Positions 10,235 through 20,712 of a stretch of DNA of 64,000 nt are shown piece by piece. The position numbers were made by a program, and so were the translations under genes. The stretch is from Bathynomus jamesi (lineage: Eukaryota > Arthropoda > Malacostraca > Isopoda > Cirolanidae). Each line of letters begins with the position of its first letter. Position 1 is the first letter of the stretch. Location of the stretch: positions 49,370-113,369 of the forward strand of contig JAJOZX010012025.1 of the NCBI GenBank assembly GCA_023014485.1. Direction: 5' to 3'. Under the pieces are notes generated by a model. That model made no database searches. It saw nothing but the letters and a program-made list of their open reading frames with translations, and was not told the DNA's origin.

Positions 10235-11262
10235 GGGACTACAAACTTGCCAGTAAATTGCTACTCCCTAATGACTCATTTATGATACATATGTTAGTGA
10301 TGCCTGGGGGACTCACTCGTCGCTAGACCACTGTATAGCCTCCTACGATGGTTATAATATAATCAATAGCATGTCCATACTTTATGATGTATTTAAATCT
10401 GATCATATCCCATTTGTAGTAGAGCTTGATTGTATGGTAACACCTGACTTAGACAATGATTGTGATAATGCTGATTACTATAAGATTAATTGGTCAAATC
10501 CTGGCCACTCTGAGGTAGATTATACAATGCAGACTGATGCACTGCTGAGGCTTGTGAGGATTCCTGCAGAACCTTTGGCTTGTAGGAATCCCTCCTGTGA
10601 TGATGTAAAACATATAGATCTCTTAAATAAGTATTACGGTGAGCTTGTACATGCCACTAAGGCTGCGAGTGGAAGTAGCTTTAAGAATAAAAAATGGAGA
10701 AAAGTAAATGTCATTCCAGGGTGGTCAGAATACTGTGCTGATTTGTATGATGTAGCTAAAAATGTATTCGTGGAATGGGTTGCTATGGGGAAAAGGCAGA
10801 GGGAACTCTTCCAACTGAAAAATAAAACTCGTGCTAGATTCAAGGGTGCTCTTAGATTTATAAGTAAAAATGAAGAGAATCTTCGAAGAGAATCTCTAGC
10901 CAGAAATTAGGCAATAGCAATACTTCCAGTAGTGATTTCTGGAAGAAGGTTAATAAATTAACAATAGTAATCTTACCTTGGCAAATGTAATAGAGGGTGT
11001 ACATGGTGCAAAAAACATTGCAGAACTGTGGAAAAATCATTATGAAACACTATTTAATTGCCTTGGGGGGGGGGGGGGGGAATAGACTAAATATATGCCT
11101 AAATGTAAAACGCTCTGAGGAGCTACTAATTAATACTTAGAAATCTGGCAGGCTATTCGTAAGTTAGATGATAACAAAAGTTGTGGCCAAGATGGCATAC
11201 AAGCAGAACATTTAAAATGTTGTAGCCCACGTATATACCTATGCTTGCAATGTGTTTCACAA
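10235..11262 (+). pseudogene. LINE A endonuclease (C-terminal part) and start of RT
   Basis: The apurinic-type endonuclease is recognised by VSDAWGTHSSLDHCIAS and SDHIPFVVEL, which hold the conserved Asp and His of the active site. A long frame, 10371-10910, covers the linker. After a stop at 10908-10910 come frames with LWKNHYETLFNCL and an RT-0 motif SCGQDGIQAEHLKC near 11170-11215. A run of 16 G at about 11068-11083 interrupts the coding sequence. The endonuclease would nick target DNA and the RT would copy the RNA there. Confidence 0.75.
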
Positions 11263-11361
11263 GCTGATATCTGATATACTGATATACTGAACTTCATATT
11301 GTTTGCAGATGATACAACTGTCTCTTTTTCTTGCAAAGATGTTAATACAGCTAAGAATATA

Positions 11362-12254
11362 TAGGGTGTCCATAAATGATTACCCTGATTAAAGCATGCT
11401 ATAACTTTTAAATAAACACTCGTATTCAAACACAGTTTTAATCATAAGTAGATAAACATACAAAGTTTTGATACATAGTTAATGAACTTAATAAGCTTCC
11501 ACATGTGCACCCCTAGTGGCACGTAAAATGTCTAAACGGTATTCACACTCACGCCACACATTTTCCAACATTTGTGGGTTAACTGTTGCAATTGCATCTG
11601 TAATGCGTTCTCGCAATGTCTTGATATCTGGAACAACTGTTGCATAAACCAAATCTTTAACATGACCTCAGAGAAAGAAACCCAGCGGGGTAATGTCTGG
11701 TGATCTTGGGGGCCATGGGATTGGCCCGTCCCTGCCAATCCATCGATTTGGAAATGTTGCGTCGAAGGTTTCACGAACAACATGCGCCCAATGAGGGGGT
11801 GCCCCATCTTGTTGGAAGACGACAGTTGGCTGCCTGTCCTGTGACCGTGTGAAAGCAGTTTGAATGTTTTCCGCCGTCCCATCGGAAACTGATGGTCTAC
11901 CACTGCTCTTCCCCTTTTCCACGTTTCCAGTTTCCAAGAATTTTTTCATCCACGACTTAATTAACTTCACATCAGGTGGATTATTTCCATACTTTGTTCT
12001 GAACCTTCGCTGAACACTGACAGGAGATTTTGTTTCTGCAAGCCACACAACACATTGTGCCTTCTCTGTCACAGACGCCATCTTAACTGAACAGCTACTA
12101 CAGCGCTCCTAGCGGCGAATGCGGTAGACGAAACACACCGGCACAAAAACTCTATGCGTGTACGAGATCACCTGTAAAAAGAAAACGGATGTAAGATTCG
12201 TCATTAAAACATGAGAGCATACTATTTTCAGGGTAAACATTTATGGACACCCTG
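11362..12254 (-). mobile_element. DD41D (rosa-like) mariner, internally deleted
   Basis: An 893-bp element with inverted ends AGGGTGTCCATAAATG and TA on both sides. The minus-strand frame 11668-12081 starts MASVTEKAQCVVWLAETKS (helix-turn-helix) and jumps straight to FQQDGAPPHWAHVV, so the middle with the first catalytic Asp is deleted. The third acidic residue in the PDITPLxFF motif is Gly instead of Asp. Remaining C-terminal sequence continues to 11532 in another frame. It is non-autonomous. Confidence 0.85.
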
Positions 12255-12452
12255 TATTTCATTCAGAATTCATCAGTGTAATGAAATGGTTGACCACCAA
12301 TAAACTCTTCCTAAATACAAGTAAAACAAATTTCATGATTTTTACTAATAAAAGAATGTACAGTATATCTTGATGAACTTAATGTTAATGAAATCGCCAT
12401 AAAGGACTGTACTGTAACAAAATTTCTTGGTATAATGCTAGATAAGAATTTG

Positions 12453-13246
12453 GGTTTTAGGCGAATTTGTCTACAACAATTTGTCTAAAGATACAATTCA
12501 TCTACAACAATTTGTCTACAACAAGTTATCTACAACAATTAGTCTACAGATACAATTTATCTACAATAATAATTAATTTGTCTACAGATACAATTTGTCT
12601 AGAGAAACTATTACTAATATTGGACCTAGTATGTTTCATGGACTGCTCTCGATTTTCCTACGAAATTGAAAACAAGGGCAGTCGATGACCCTGATTTTGT
12701 TTCTGCAATCGGTTTTCTTGAGAAACCTAACCTAACCTGACCTAACCTAACCTAACCTGACCTGACCTGACCTGACCTGACCTAACCTAACCTAACCTGA
12801 TCTAACCTAACCTGACCTAACCTAACCTGACCTAATCGAGTTTCTTATACTATTGTTTTTTTGCAAGATATCGCACTAATTCTTGTCATTTTTTGTGAAT
12901 TTGTATGGCGTAAGCGCCACACCAGCTCGGACTTATTCAAAAAGATGTTGGAGTGTATTGCGTCGTTTCAGTAAATAAATTTATTCATATCCAATAACAT
13001 TTGTCTTTATTATTTCTCAAGAAAACCGATTGCAGAAACAAATTTTTCATTTTTTTGAAAAAATTAATAATAATTAACATCAAATAGCTTTCATTTTTCC
13101 TCTCTAGACAAATTGTATCTGTAGACAAATTATTGTAGATAAATTGTATCTGTAGACTAATTGCTGTAGATAAATTGTTGTAGACAAATGTTGTAGATGA
13201 ATTGTATCTTTAGACAAATTGTTGTAGACAAATTCGCCCGTACACC
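12453..13246. mobile_element. Foldback element with 9-bp target duplication (Mutator-like MITE?)
   Basis: A 794-bp element whose two halves are inverted copies. Its arms are about 240-270 bp (12453-12725 and 13010-13246), built from repeats of TTGTCTACAACAA and GATACAATT. Outer ends read GGYKTTAGGCGAATTTGTC-like on both sides. The 9-bp direct repeat AAGAATTTG flanks it (12444-12452 and 13247-13255) inside LINE B. A 9-bp duplication with long terminal repeats points to Mutator-like elements. No transposase is encoded. Confidence 0.8.
12724..12838. repeat. Interstitial TTAGG-type telomere-like array (CCTAA/CCTGA)
   Basis: About 22 pentamers of CCTAA alternate with the variant CCTGA. This is the complement of the TTAGG repeat that caps many arthropod chromosomes, plus TCAGG. 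The array is in the loop of the foldback element between its inverted arms, so it moved with the element and is not a chromosome end. Confidence 0.8.
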
Positions 13247-13812
13247 AAGAATTTGCAATGGAGTGATCATGTAATTATATCGCGAAAAAGATTTCAAGGA
13301 GCGTTGCTATAATGTTTAAACTTAGAAATGTAGTCCCTAAACAAGTTTTATTGACTCTTTACCATACTCTTGTTCTTCCTTATTTAACATACTGCACCCT
13401 TGTTTGGGGAAACTCCGATACAACGCACTAAATGGTATCTTTGTCATCCAAAAACGAGAAATAAGGTTATTATGTGATGCTGATTTCCTTGATCACTCTA
13501 GTGCATTATTTAAAGAGCTAAACCTACTAAAGCTCAATGATATAACCAAACTGGCACATTTTATTTTTATTTACAAGAGTAAGAACAAAATCATTAATTT
13601 GCAATTTTGTAACTCATCAAGAAATCCACTCATATCAGACCAGAAATAGATCAAAACTTGTTATACCTCAATTTAGACTGTCTTCATCCCAAAAACTACC
13701 CATTTTCATTGGATTGAAACTATGGAATGATTTGCATGCCGACATAAAAAAATACTGTGAATATAAATTTTTTAAAACCAAGTTGAAATCCCGATTAATA
13801 ATGGCATACTAA
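13247..13812 (+). pseudogene. LINE B reverse transcriptase C-terminal segment
   Basis: This is the C-terminal part of the LINE B protein after the foldback element. Recognisable strings are LLCDADFLDHSSALF and LKLNDITKLAHF in one frame, and IGLKLWNDLHADIKKY in another. The coding end is at about 13812. A frameshift separates the last two. The remaining 180 bp to 13994 is its AT-rich 3' tail. Confidence 0.75.
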
Positions 13813-14005
13813 CAAAATCTAGGATTAATGTCCACTAATATTGTTTAATATTGTCCATTAATATTGTTTAATATTGTATTTATTTGCTTATTTATTTATT
13901 TATTATTATTAATTAATAACAACTAGCTGCTTATTTTTAATAAGAGCCCAGTAAAGCCTAAAGCTTAAGGGCCAAATTAAATAAATAAATAGTCGAGCTT
14001 CACAA

Positions 14006-14216
14006 TTACTCATGTCATTGTAAATTGAAAAAAATGATTTATTTTTATTATTATTAGTAAGGTTATTCTAACCTATTCTATATTCTATAAGCTGTATGAT
14101 ACATTACATGGGTACTTGCCACAATCCATTTTGCCAGCTGTATTTTTGCCACTTGTTAAAAATAAGGGTGCTAGTATCTGTGATAATAATAATTATAGGC
14201 AAATAGCCCTTGCCAG
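14006..14216 (+). pseudogene. LINE A RT fragment before the hAT-like insertion
   Basis: The frame reads HGYLPQSILPAVFLPLVKN then CDNNNYRQIALAS, the RT motif 1-2 region. It stops exactly at the element boundary, 14217, and resumes at 17034. Confidence 0.8.
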
Positions 14217-15195
14217 CATAGGCGTACGAGCCGGGGTGCTGGGGGTGCTGAGGGAGGGCTGAATTCGGGCAAATTCGGCAAAGTGAAAAAAAATAGTAGC
14301 TTGTAAAAGTTGGAGAAATGCTAGCCTTATATCATATTATAAATTCAGGATCAGAAAGTGAAGATAATTTCATATTTTTATTTATTAGCCGTTATTAAGT
14401 ACTTATTAAGCTGTTATTAGTACTTATATTTTTTATTCCAGGTTTTATCTAGATTTTACTATGGTATTTAGCCCAAATAGGGGCTATAAGACTTTGCTTA
14501 AAAATTCAAAAGAATATCTAATCCTTGTCGTAAGTTAATTGCTTTCTAAGCTTATCATGAATATTGAATTACTTGGTAAGTTGAAATTTTTATAATTAGG
14601 TAAGGTACTAATATCTTATTAGCCAAATTAAATAGGTAAAGCCCTAGCTCCTAGGTCTATTCCCTTAAACTTGCGAGTATAATTCCATTTAGGTTAGGTC
14701 AAACTCTTATCAAACTCAAGTAAATTAAGTCTAACATTATAAATGACATGCTGTATATTATCATTTAGCTAATTAGTGACATGATTAGCTTGATACTAAT
14801 TACTTCATAATTTTAGTTTGTAAGTAGCAACAAATTGAAATTGCTTATTTCGAGAATTTTCCATTATGCAGGAAATGGCTTTATGTTTCCATTTTTATAC
14901 TGATGTGTTTTCTTTAATTTTGCATTATGAGCACAGTAGGTGCTACTAAATTTATTTAAGTTGTGTTGGCTCAAGTTTTTATTATCTTTCTTATGCATGA
15001 ATAAAATATTTGATTAGTCTTATGCCCTATTAATCAAAATTAACTAAGTACTGGTAGGGATTATAATACATCGTGGAAGTTGCATAAAAGAGAAAAATCA
15101 TACAATCAATTTTGCAAAGCATGATACGTATCTTTGGTAATGCTAGTGCTTCTAATGGCCTGTTGGAGAGTGGGAGCCCGAGCCTGTGATGATCC

Positions 15196-15198
<3 letters not shown>

Positions 15199-15269
<71 letters not shown>
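15199..15269. repeat. (TA)n microsatellite
   Basis: About 35 TA units directly precede the mariner end at 15270. A second, shorter run follows it at 16487-16502. The mariner, which targets TA, probably inserted into this array. Confidence 0.95.
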
Positions 15270-15272
<3 letters not shown>

Positions 15273-15467
15273 GGTGGGCCGAAAGTCTGGATCCATAGGA
15301 AAATATTTATTTTAATACATAAATTACAACAAATGGTAAATACTTAAAATGAATATCAACTTTAACTCGTAAATGCGTATCCGTGATACTGTACAGTGGT
15401 TCGTACTCCAGTATAAACAACAAATTATAACAAATGCTCAAATTGGCGGCCTCTGACATCGAGACAC

Positions 15468-15821
15468 TTAGGGATGGAATTTTTTATTTTTAATAATTCT
15501 TCGAATTGACGTTCTCGAGATGCGTGTTTCATTTGATAAACTTCTTGTTGACTTTACTAGACTATTCGTTAAAGTTTCACATACCATTGCAGAGGTATTT
15601 TCATCAGTTGCAGTTTTTGGACGACCAGAACGCCGTCGATCATGTACACTTCCTGTTTCTTTGAAACGTTTAAACAACTTGCCAACAGTCGCATGTGTTA
15701 CTGGATGCTTATCAGGATGATTTCTATTGAATTCGGTAGCAACCTCTCTGTGTGTAGCGCCCTGTCTTGCGTACATGAGCACAAGTTCTACCCGGTCTTC
15801 TGTTCTTAGATTCGAAGCCAT
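15468..15821 (-). CDS. Mariner transposase, DNA-binding part only (117 aa)
   Basis: An intact short frame begins MASNLRTEDRVELVLMYARQ and carries two helix-turn-helix segments (the second around RTSIRRIIKNKKFHP), joined by GSVHDRRRSGRPKTA. This N-terminal pattern binds the inverted repeats in mariner transposases. The whole DDE catalytic region is deleted, so the protein could bind ends but not cut. It may act as a competitor for full-length enzyme, but that is inference. The frame ends inside the deletion junction. Confidence 0.75.
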   Translation of the reverse strand: MASNLRTEDRVELVLMYARQGATHREVATEFNRNHPDKHPVTHATVGKLFKRFKETGSVHDRRRSGRPKTATDENTSAMVCETLTNSLVKSTRSLSNETRISRTSIRRIIKNKKFHP

Positions 15822-15970
15822 TTCTGGGCTGAAATAAAAAAAGTATTTGAGTATTTATACTGGAGTACAGTATCACGGATACGCATTTACGAGTTAAAGT
15901 TGATATTCATTTTAAGTATTTACCATTTGTTGTAATGTATGTATTAAAATAAATATTTTCCTAGGGATCC

Positions 15971-16461
15971 AGGGGTCAATCCCAGAATAGGCACCTGATG
16001 TACCTCAATCCCAGATGAAGCACCTGCGTTCAACCTCAATCCCAGAATAGGCACCTTGCAAGGAATTAAATAAAAAAACCCTGATGATTACAAAATTTAT
16101 TGTTTATACAAAGTTTATTACAAATGTAATAAAGTCAAAGTTATAAAAGGTTTAAAGTGGTTTAATGAATAAAGAAAATTTTAGATATTATAAATTCCTG
16201 CAATATGAGCCCGAATGTTTCTGAATCCATCTGAAGCAAATCTATCTTGCCACATAAATTGGTATAGATATAGGTTAGGTTAGGTTAGGTTAGGTTAGTT
16301 AGAGTTGATTTTTTCAAATATTGATAAAAACAATGAAATTATATCTCTAAAAACTGTTTATATTTTTTTCTCCTCAATCCCAGATTAAGCACCTGTGTTT
16401 TGCCTCAATCCCAGATTAAGCACCTAAAAATGATTTCAGGTGCCTATTCTGGGATTGATCC
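15971..16461. mobile_element. MITE with iterated CAATCCCAG...CACCT motif
   Basis: A 491-bp insertion in the right mariner repeat. Both ends carry TCAATCCCAGAATAGGCACCTGA in inverted orientation. The motif CTCAATCCCAGA-NNNNN-CACCT recurs three times at the left and three times at the right (the last inverted). GGATCC flanks it on both sides as a possible 6-bp target duplication. A (TTAGG)n run is at 16271-16300. It has no coding sequence. Confidence 0.75.
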
Positions 16462-16504
16462 GGATCCAGACTTTCGGCCCACCCTGTATATATATATATA
16501 TATG

Positions 16505-16753
16505 TGAGAGGGGTCGAGCGTCTTAAGGTACCTAAGCGCCACCACAGGCGAAAACGTGTTTTTGATGGATATCACTATTTTTACCCTTCCTCTATCGCGT
16601 GGTTTGGGTTATAATAACCTTACGACACTAGAAATATGGTTGAAAACCTTATGAAGCGAACTTCTTTTTGCACCTCTATCGCCAGCCAAAAGTTCACCCA
16701 AAGTTCGCCATAATAAGAAAATCAAAAAATTAAAGAAATAATAATATATATAT

Positions 16754-16786
<33 letters not shown>

Positions 16787-16975
16787 ATATAAAATATGAA
16801 AATCTATTCCAAAAACTCATCAACATCTTCATTAGCATACTTAGAACTCTAATTTAGCCAAAAATGAACGTTCTAGCTCAATTAATAACAGAGATACTAT
16901 TGCCAGAATATTGCTGAACTTTGGAGGCGATTTCTGACGAATTTTAATTTTGGCGCTTAGGTACCTTAAGAAATC
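16505..16975. mobile_element. TA-flanked MITE, copy A
   Basis: The ends read TGAGAGGGGTCGAGCGTCTTA at left and the inverted AAGCGCC/GTACCTTAAG at right. The last part of the right end is degraded. The body is an inverted copy of 43918-44358. TA repeats adjoin it on the left. It contains a central (TA)n. Non-coding. Confidence 0.8.
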
Positions 16976-17025
16976 GGACAAATTTGTATCAGCCCCCCAA
17001 AAAGATTAGATGCCGTACGCCTATG

Positions 17026-18134
17026 CTTGCCAGTATACTTTCTAAGGTGTTAGAATATGTCATTTATAATAGGATAAGTACTTACTTGCAGACTTATGAC
17101 AATCACTTTGGCTTTAGAGTGAAACATGGTACTGACATGTGTATTTATAGGCTAAAGGAAGTCGTCCTAAAGTATAAGATGTCAAGTAGCAATGTATATT
17201 CCTGTTTTTTGGATGCATCAAAAACATTTGATAGAGTTAATCGTCACAAACTTTTCAAGGAACTCTTATGTCGAGGTGTACCTAAACATACTTAGGATAC
17301 TTGTATTCTGGTATACAGAGCAGACCATATTTGTAAAACGGAAAAGCACTGTATCACCAGGTTTTAAGGTAACTAATGGTGTTAGGCAAGGGGGTATATT
17401 ATCACCTATCTTTTCTGTATATACATGGATGACCTTACCAATGAACTAAAAACTGCACGTATTGGCTGTGTCATTGGAAAGGAAAAAATTAATCATTTAA
17501 CACATTTAACAGCGTACATTAAATGATGTACGCTGATCACCTTCTTCTGTCACCCTCTCCCCATGGGCTGAGATTACTATTGGAGGTATGTGAACAATAT
17601 GGTATAGAAAATAACATCACCTATAATGGGGCAAAGAGTTGTATTTTGATTTTTAGGTGTAATCTACTGAAACATTATCATGTGGGTCTTTTGAAATGCA
17701 TGGTCAGACAATACCTGTCAAAGACGCATAAATACTTAGGTCATGTAATTACTCACGAGCTGCGAGATGAACTTGATATTGAGAGGCAACGTAAAAAGCT
17801 ATATGTACAGGGTAACATGCTAGTAAGGAAATTTGGTATGTGTTCAGAATCAGTAAAAACTTATCTTTTTAGAATTTACTGTACTGCATTGTATACATCC
17901 CATACATCCCATACAAAAACTGCTATGAATAAACTGTTTATTATAATAATATTTTCCATATGCTATGTTGGGAACCAAAATGGTGCAGTGCCAGTTTTAT
18001 GTTTGCTACGCGTAACCTACCTACCAGCCAAATGTTAATCCGGAAGAATATATATAATTTCATTACTAGGGTCCAAAACAGCTCTAATGTGTTATTGTGC
18101 AATGTCCTGTCTTCAGATACTGTGTACCTCTCAC
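17026..18134 (+). pseudogene. LINE A reverse transcriptase core and C-terminus
   Basis: RT continues after the hAT-like element. Motifs: ASILSKVLEYVIYNRIS, HFGFRVKHGTDMCIY, SCFLDASKTFDRVNRHKL (catalytic Asp), then after a frameshift NGVRQGGILSPIFSVY, and YADHLLLSPSPHGLR. In the last, the catalytic YADD is changed to YADH. The C-terminal thumb (KYLGHVITHELRDELDIERQ) and a further frame follow. Frameshifts occur near 17290, 17450 and 17900. The altered catalytic Asp and the indels make it inactive. A rearranged fragment of the same family lies at 47640-47850. Confidence 0.85.
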
Positions 18135-19139
18135 CAGAGCTGGGCAGTAACGCGTTACAAGTAACGGCCGTTACGTAACGCGGTTCTTTTTTAGTAACGG
18201 TAGCGGTAATGGCGTAACATTTCAAATCAAGTAACTCTTTCAGTAACGACATTATTTTTTTAGAGAAATACATTGCGAGCTACGATAAAAAAGTAACGAG
18301 TAACTTTTTTATCGTAGCTCGCAATTAGTTTCTTTTGATCCTCACTCATTATTCATTAACCGTTAAAAATTTGTCCCTTCACTATGAGCAAGGTGTGCAA
18401 TGTGCATGTTGGCCGTTGCCATACTGGCAACCTACCCCCATCCACCCTTTCCCCCTACACTGACAGCACTGTCAGTAAAAAGGTGAAGAACCCTGGAGCA
18501 GGGAGGGACCTAAGTTCAACAGAGGTTTCGTCATTCCTCTTATCTGGGCTTTCACGGCACGTTAGCTCTGCATCCTTCTCATCCACTAACTTTAAAAATA
18601 TGTTTATTAAACTTAACACTCCTATACCATCTAGTGCCGCTGTTGAACGGGTTTTTTTCAGTAGGGAAGGATGTACTGCGTCCGAAACGAGGCTCTCTCT
18701 TAGATGCAACTTTTGAGAAGCTTGTTTTCTTAAAGGCCAATAAAGATCTTTTGAATAATAGTTCTTAAGTTTGTATATTTCGCTAATAAATTTCAATTAT
18801 CATTGCCATGTACAATAACTCAAACTCATTTGATTCATTTCTTTAGTATTTCGTATTATTGTTTTGCAAAACTAAACTTTCCTGGTATATTCTAGCATTA
18901 GTAAATTAGTATCAATAGTATGCTACATCCTCTGTAATGTTGCAATTCCTAGTAATAAATCTTGCAGTAATTTTGTTTCACTTTTTTTGAAAATATTATG
19001 CTTTATAAGTCATAACAATGACGGCATGCACAGACTTCATAGCCTATGCATTAACCAGTGGATACAAACCAACACACTCGCACAAGCGAATGTTTATATA
19101 ATATAATATTTTATGTATATATAAATTATAATATACCCA

Positions 19140-19175
<36 letters not shown>

Positions 19176-19330
19176 GATTTACATTTCATTAAAAGTAACG
19201 GTAACGAGTAACGGTGCCGTTACTCGTTACTTTTTAAAATGGTAACTGTAACGATAACGGCATTACATTTAGACTGTAGTAACGGTAACGGTAACGGCAT
19301 TACATTTATAAAGTAACGAGCACAGCACTG
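18135..19330 (+). mobile_element. hAT element remnant rich in GTAACG
   Basis: The ends are CAGAGCTGGGCAGTAACG at left and GCACTG at right (CAGTGCTGTGC on the other strand). They sit between perfect 8-bp duplications CCTCTCAC (18127-18134, 19331-19338). Subterminal regions on both sides are dense in GTAACG/CGTTAC, a common hAT pattern probably used as transposase binding sites. A (TA)n lies near 19144-19171. Confidence 0.88.
18384..18780 (+). pseudogene. hAT transposase C-terminal dimerisation domain, truncated
   Basis: The frame 18384-18716 ends in NTPIPSSAAVERVFF, the conserved hAT C-terminal dimerisation motif. A frameshift near 18655-18715 takes the continuing family sequence (FEKLVFLKANKDLL) into another frame. 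The catalytic DDE region is missing. In hAT transposases this domain allows oligomer formation. Here only a relic remains inside the deleted element. Confidence 0.8.
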
Positions 19331-19640
19331 CCTCTCACCTATATGGCAGTCTTAGTTCAAACAACTGCTGGTTCACAATACCTTATTTTTGTAATGTAGC
19401 AAAGATTATATATGCATATTAAGTTGTGTTATAATAAGATTGTATTTGTATGTTGGGTTAAATGGCTATGCTGGCCTTATTTTTGTACTTGTATGTTAGA
19501 TTAAGTGGCTATGTTGACCTTATTTTTGTATTACGTTCAGTGTATAATATGTAAGATTGTATGTGTATGTTAGGTTAAGTGGCTATGGATTGTGGATGAG
19601 CTGCAATAAAGATGTTTTGTTTGTTTTGTATTCTTTGATA
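19331..19640 (+). other. LINE A 3' untranslated end
   Basis: After the hAT remnant, LINE A resumes with a few codons and then a 3' region holding three copies of a GTATGTTRGGTTAARTGGCTATG unit. It ends at GCAATAAAGATGTTTTGTTTG, a polyadenylation-like signal and T-rich end. Confidence 0.6.
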
Positions 19641-19866
19641 CAAAATTGCAACGGAGTTACATACGGCATACTATTATTTCAAATAGAGCTCCTTTGTTGG
19701 GCCAAATTCTATCCTCGAGACGTTGAGCCAACGTTGTCTACGTAATGTTTGCGTAATATCACAACGTTGTGATGACGGAAATGAGACCACACAAATTTAC
19801 GTTGTATTACGTCACAGTGCAAAAATGCAACCTTGTGACGTCATATCTACATAAAATTGTTAGCTG
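19641..19866. other. Spacer with ACGTTGT palindromes
   Basis: No coding sequence. Short inverted repeats around CAACGTTGTGA and GTGACGT motifs suggest a worn MITE, but no ends or target duplication could be fixed. Confidence 0.4.
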
Positions 19867-20090
19867 GGTAAATAGTGCCCGTTTTTCATTTTATGCTACC
19901 GAGACCTAAAGTAGGCCCACATTGAGTCAGCAACCCTGAGGTAGGACCGAATAGGAACTCCAAGTCCGTAAAGTCTGTTTTAGTCTCGCTTAACTTAGGC
20001 TATAAATTAAAGTAGCCCTTCAGAGCTTGGTCGTTCAAGGCTCAGTTGGGATTCTGAACCCAATAAAAATAAAAAATAAATGAGAACGAG
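19867..20090 (+). repeat. BEL-1-type LTR fragment (3' half)
   Basis: From AAATAGTGCCC to AACCCAATAAAAATAAA the sequence matches the second half of the BEL-1 LTRs (compare 2218-2441 and 10005-10230). Both ends are cut off, so it is a relic of another copy. Confidence 0.85.
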
Positions 20091-20246
20091 ACAGGGAAGT
20101 GTGTGAACGTGTTTTCTGTGACTGAATGTCGTCGAGTTTCAGTTTGGATATATATATACAGGGTGAGTAAAAAAAAGTGACCCCTTAGAGGTAAACTGTT
20201 ATATTAAAAAAGTAAGAGGACTAGAGCTCCCAAACTTCATACATGC

Positions 20247-20703
20247 TTACTTTAGCATGTTGTCGTCTTCAATGAGAAGTTGCTCGATGTGTCCCCCTTC
20301 CTGCTCAACGCAGGCCTCCAAACGTGGACGCCACTGATCAATACACCTGTTTACATATCGTTGAGACACGTTCTCCCAGCCGAGCAGAATTCTTTCGCGT
20401 AATTCATCTATGTATCTTATATTGGTACCAGGGATGTAAACTTTGGACTTCTGGGCTTCCCAAACACCATAATCTTGTGGTGAAAGATCGGAGCTACTAG
20501 CCGGCCACATATATATTGGGTTTGATGAAATCTGGTGTTTCGTTCTCAAGAAATGTGACAGTTTGGCGTGCTCTCTGAGCAGGAGCTCCATCTTGTTGGA
20601 AAGTATATCTTTCACTACTAATTCCTCGAATATCAGTTAGATAGAGTGAAATATATATGATACTTTCCAACAAGATGGAGCCTCTGCTCACAGAGCACGC
20701 CAA
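20247..20703 (-). pseudogene. DD37D mariner transposase C-terminus, left arm
   Basis: Two overlapping minus-strand frames (20703-20497 and 20615-20247) together carry the second catalytic motif QQDGAPAQRARQTV and the third motif SDLSPQDYGVWEAQ. The conserved end WRPRLEACVEQEGGHIEQLL follows. A small indel near 20515 breaks the frame. The spacing of 37 between the two Asp fits the maT-type DD37D group. The N-terminal half is absent because the arm begins in mid-gene. Confidence 0.75.
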
Positions 20704-20712
20704 ACTATCACA

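Larger units (their letters stand above)
11263..13994 (+). mobile_element. LINE B, 5'-truncated non-LTR retrotransposon inside LINE A
   Basis: This is a second LINE beginning within RT. It shows ILNFILFADDTTVSF (FADD active site, about 11290-11330), then KLFLNTSKTNFMIF and VTKFLGIMLDKNLG after a mariner insertion, then the C-terminal segment after a foldback element. It ends in an AAATAAATAAAT tail at about 13977-13990. A GYTTCACAA repeat at 11254-11262 and 13997-14005 is a plausible target duplication. It resembles Jockey/CR1-type proteins. Confidence 0.75.
15270..16486 (-). mobile_element. Mariner-like element with about 125-bp inverted repeats, internally deleted
   Basis: The ends read CAGGGTGGGCCGAAAGTCTG on both strands, with TA outside. 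The inverted repeat continues for roughly 125 bp (15270-15395 against 15860-15965 plus 16462-16486). The right repeat is split by a MITE at 15971-16461. Only the DNA-binding part of the transposase remains. Confidence 0.85.
14217..17025. mobile_element. hAT-like non-autonomous element with nested insertions
   Basis: Inverted ends CATAGGCGTACG (left) and CGTACGCCTATG (right) are bounded by a perfect 8-bp duplication, CTTGCCAG, at 14209-14216 and 17026-17033. Eight bases is the hAT signature. No hAT transposase is present. 14217-15198 is plain AT-rich DNA without coding sequence. The rest is a mariner, two MITEs and TA repeats. Removal restores the LINE A RT reading. Confidence 0.88.
10235..19640 (+). 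mobile_element. LINE A, APE-type non-LTR retrotransposon, in four pieces
   Basis: Pieces in order: 10235-11262 (endonuclease end and RT start), about 14006-14216, 17026-18134 (RT core and C-terminus) and 19331-19640 (3' end). The gaps are LINE B, a hAT-like element with duplication CTTGCCAG, and a hAT remnant with duplication CCTCTCAC. Bridging the gaps keeps the order expected for a LINE. The 5' end is replaced by BEL-1. The 3' end has an AATAAA-type signal near 19605. Confidence 0.8.

Noticed and set aside
11068..11083. Poly-G run as a possible quadruplex or frameshift site
   Set aside because: It lies in a dead LINE frame with many other breaks and looks like slippage or a sequencing artefact.
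17960..18178. Frame crossing from LINE A into the hAT remnant
   Set aside because: It is a fusion across an insertion boundary with no conserved sequence after 18134.
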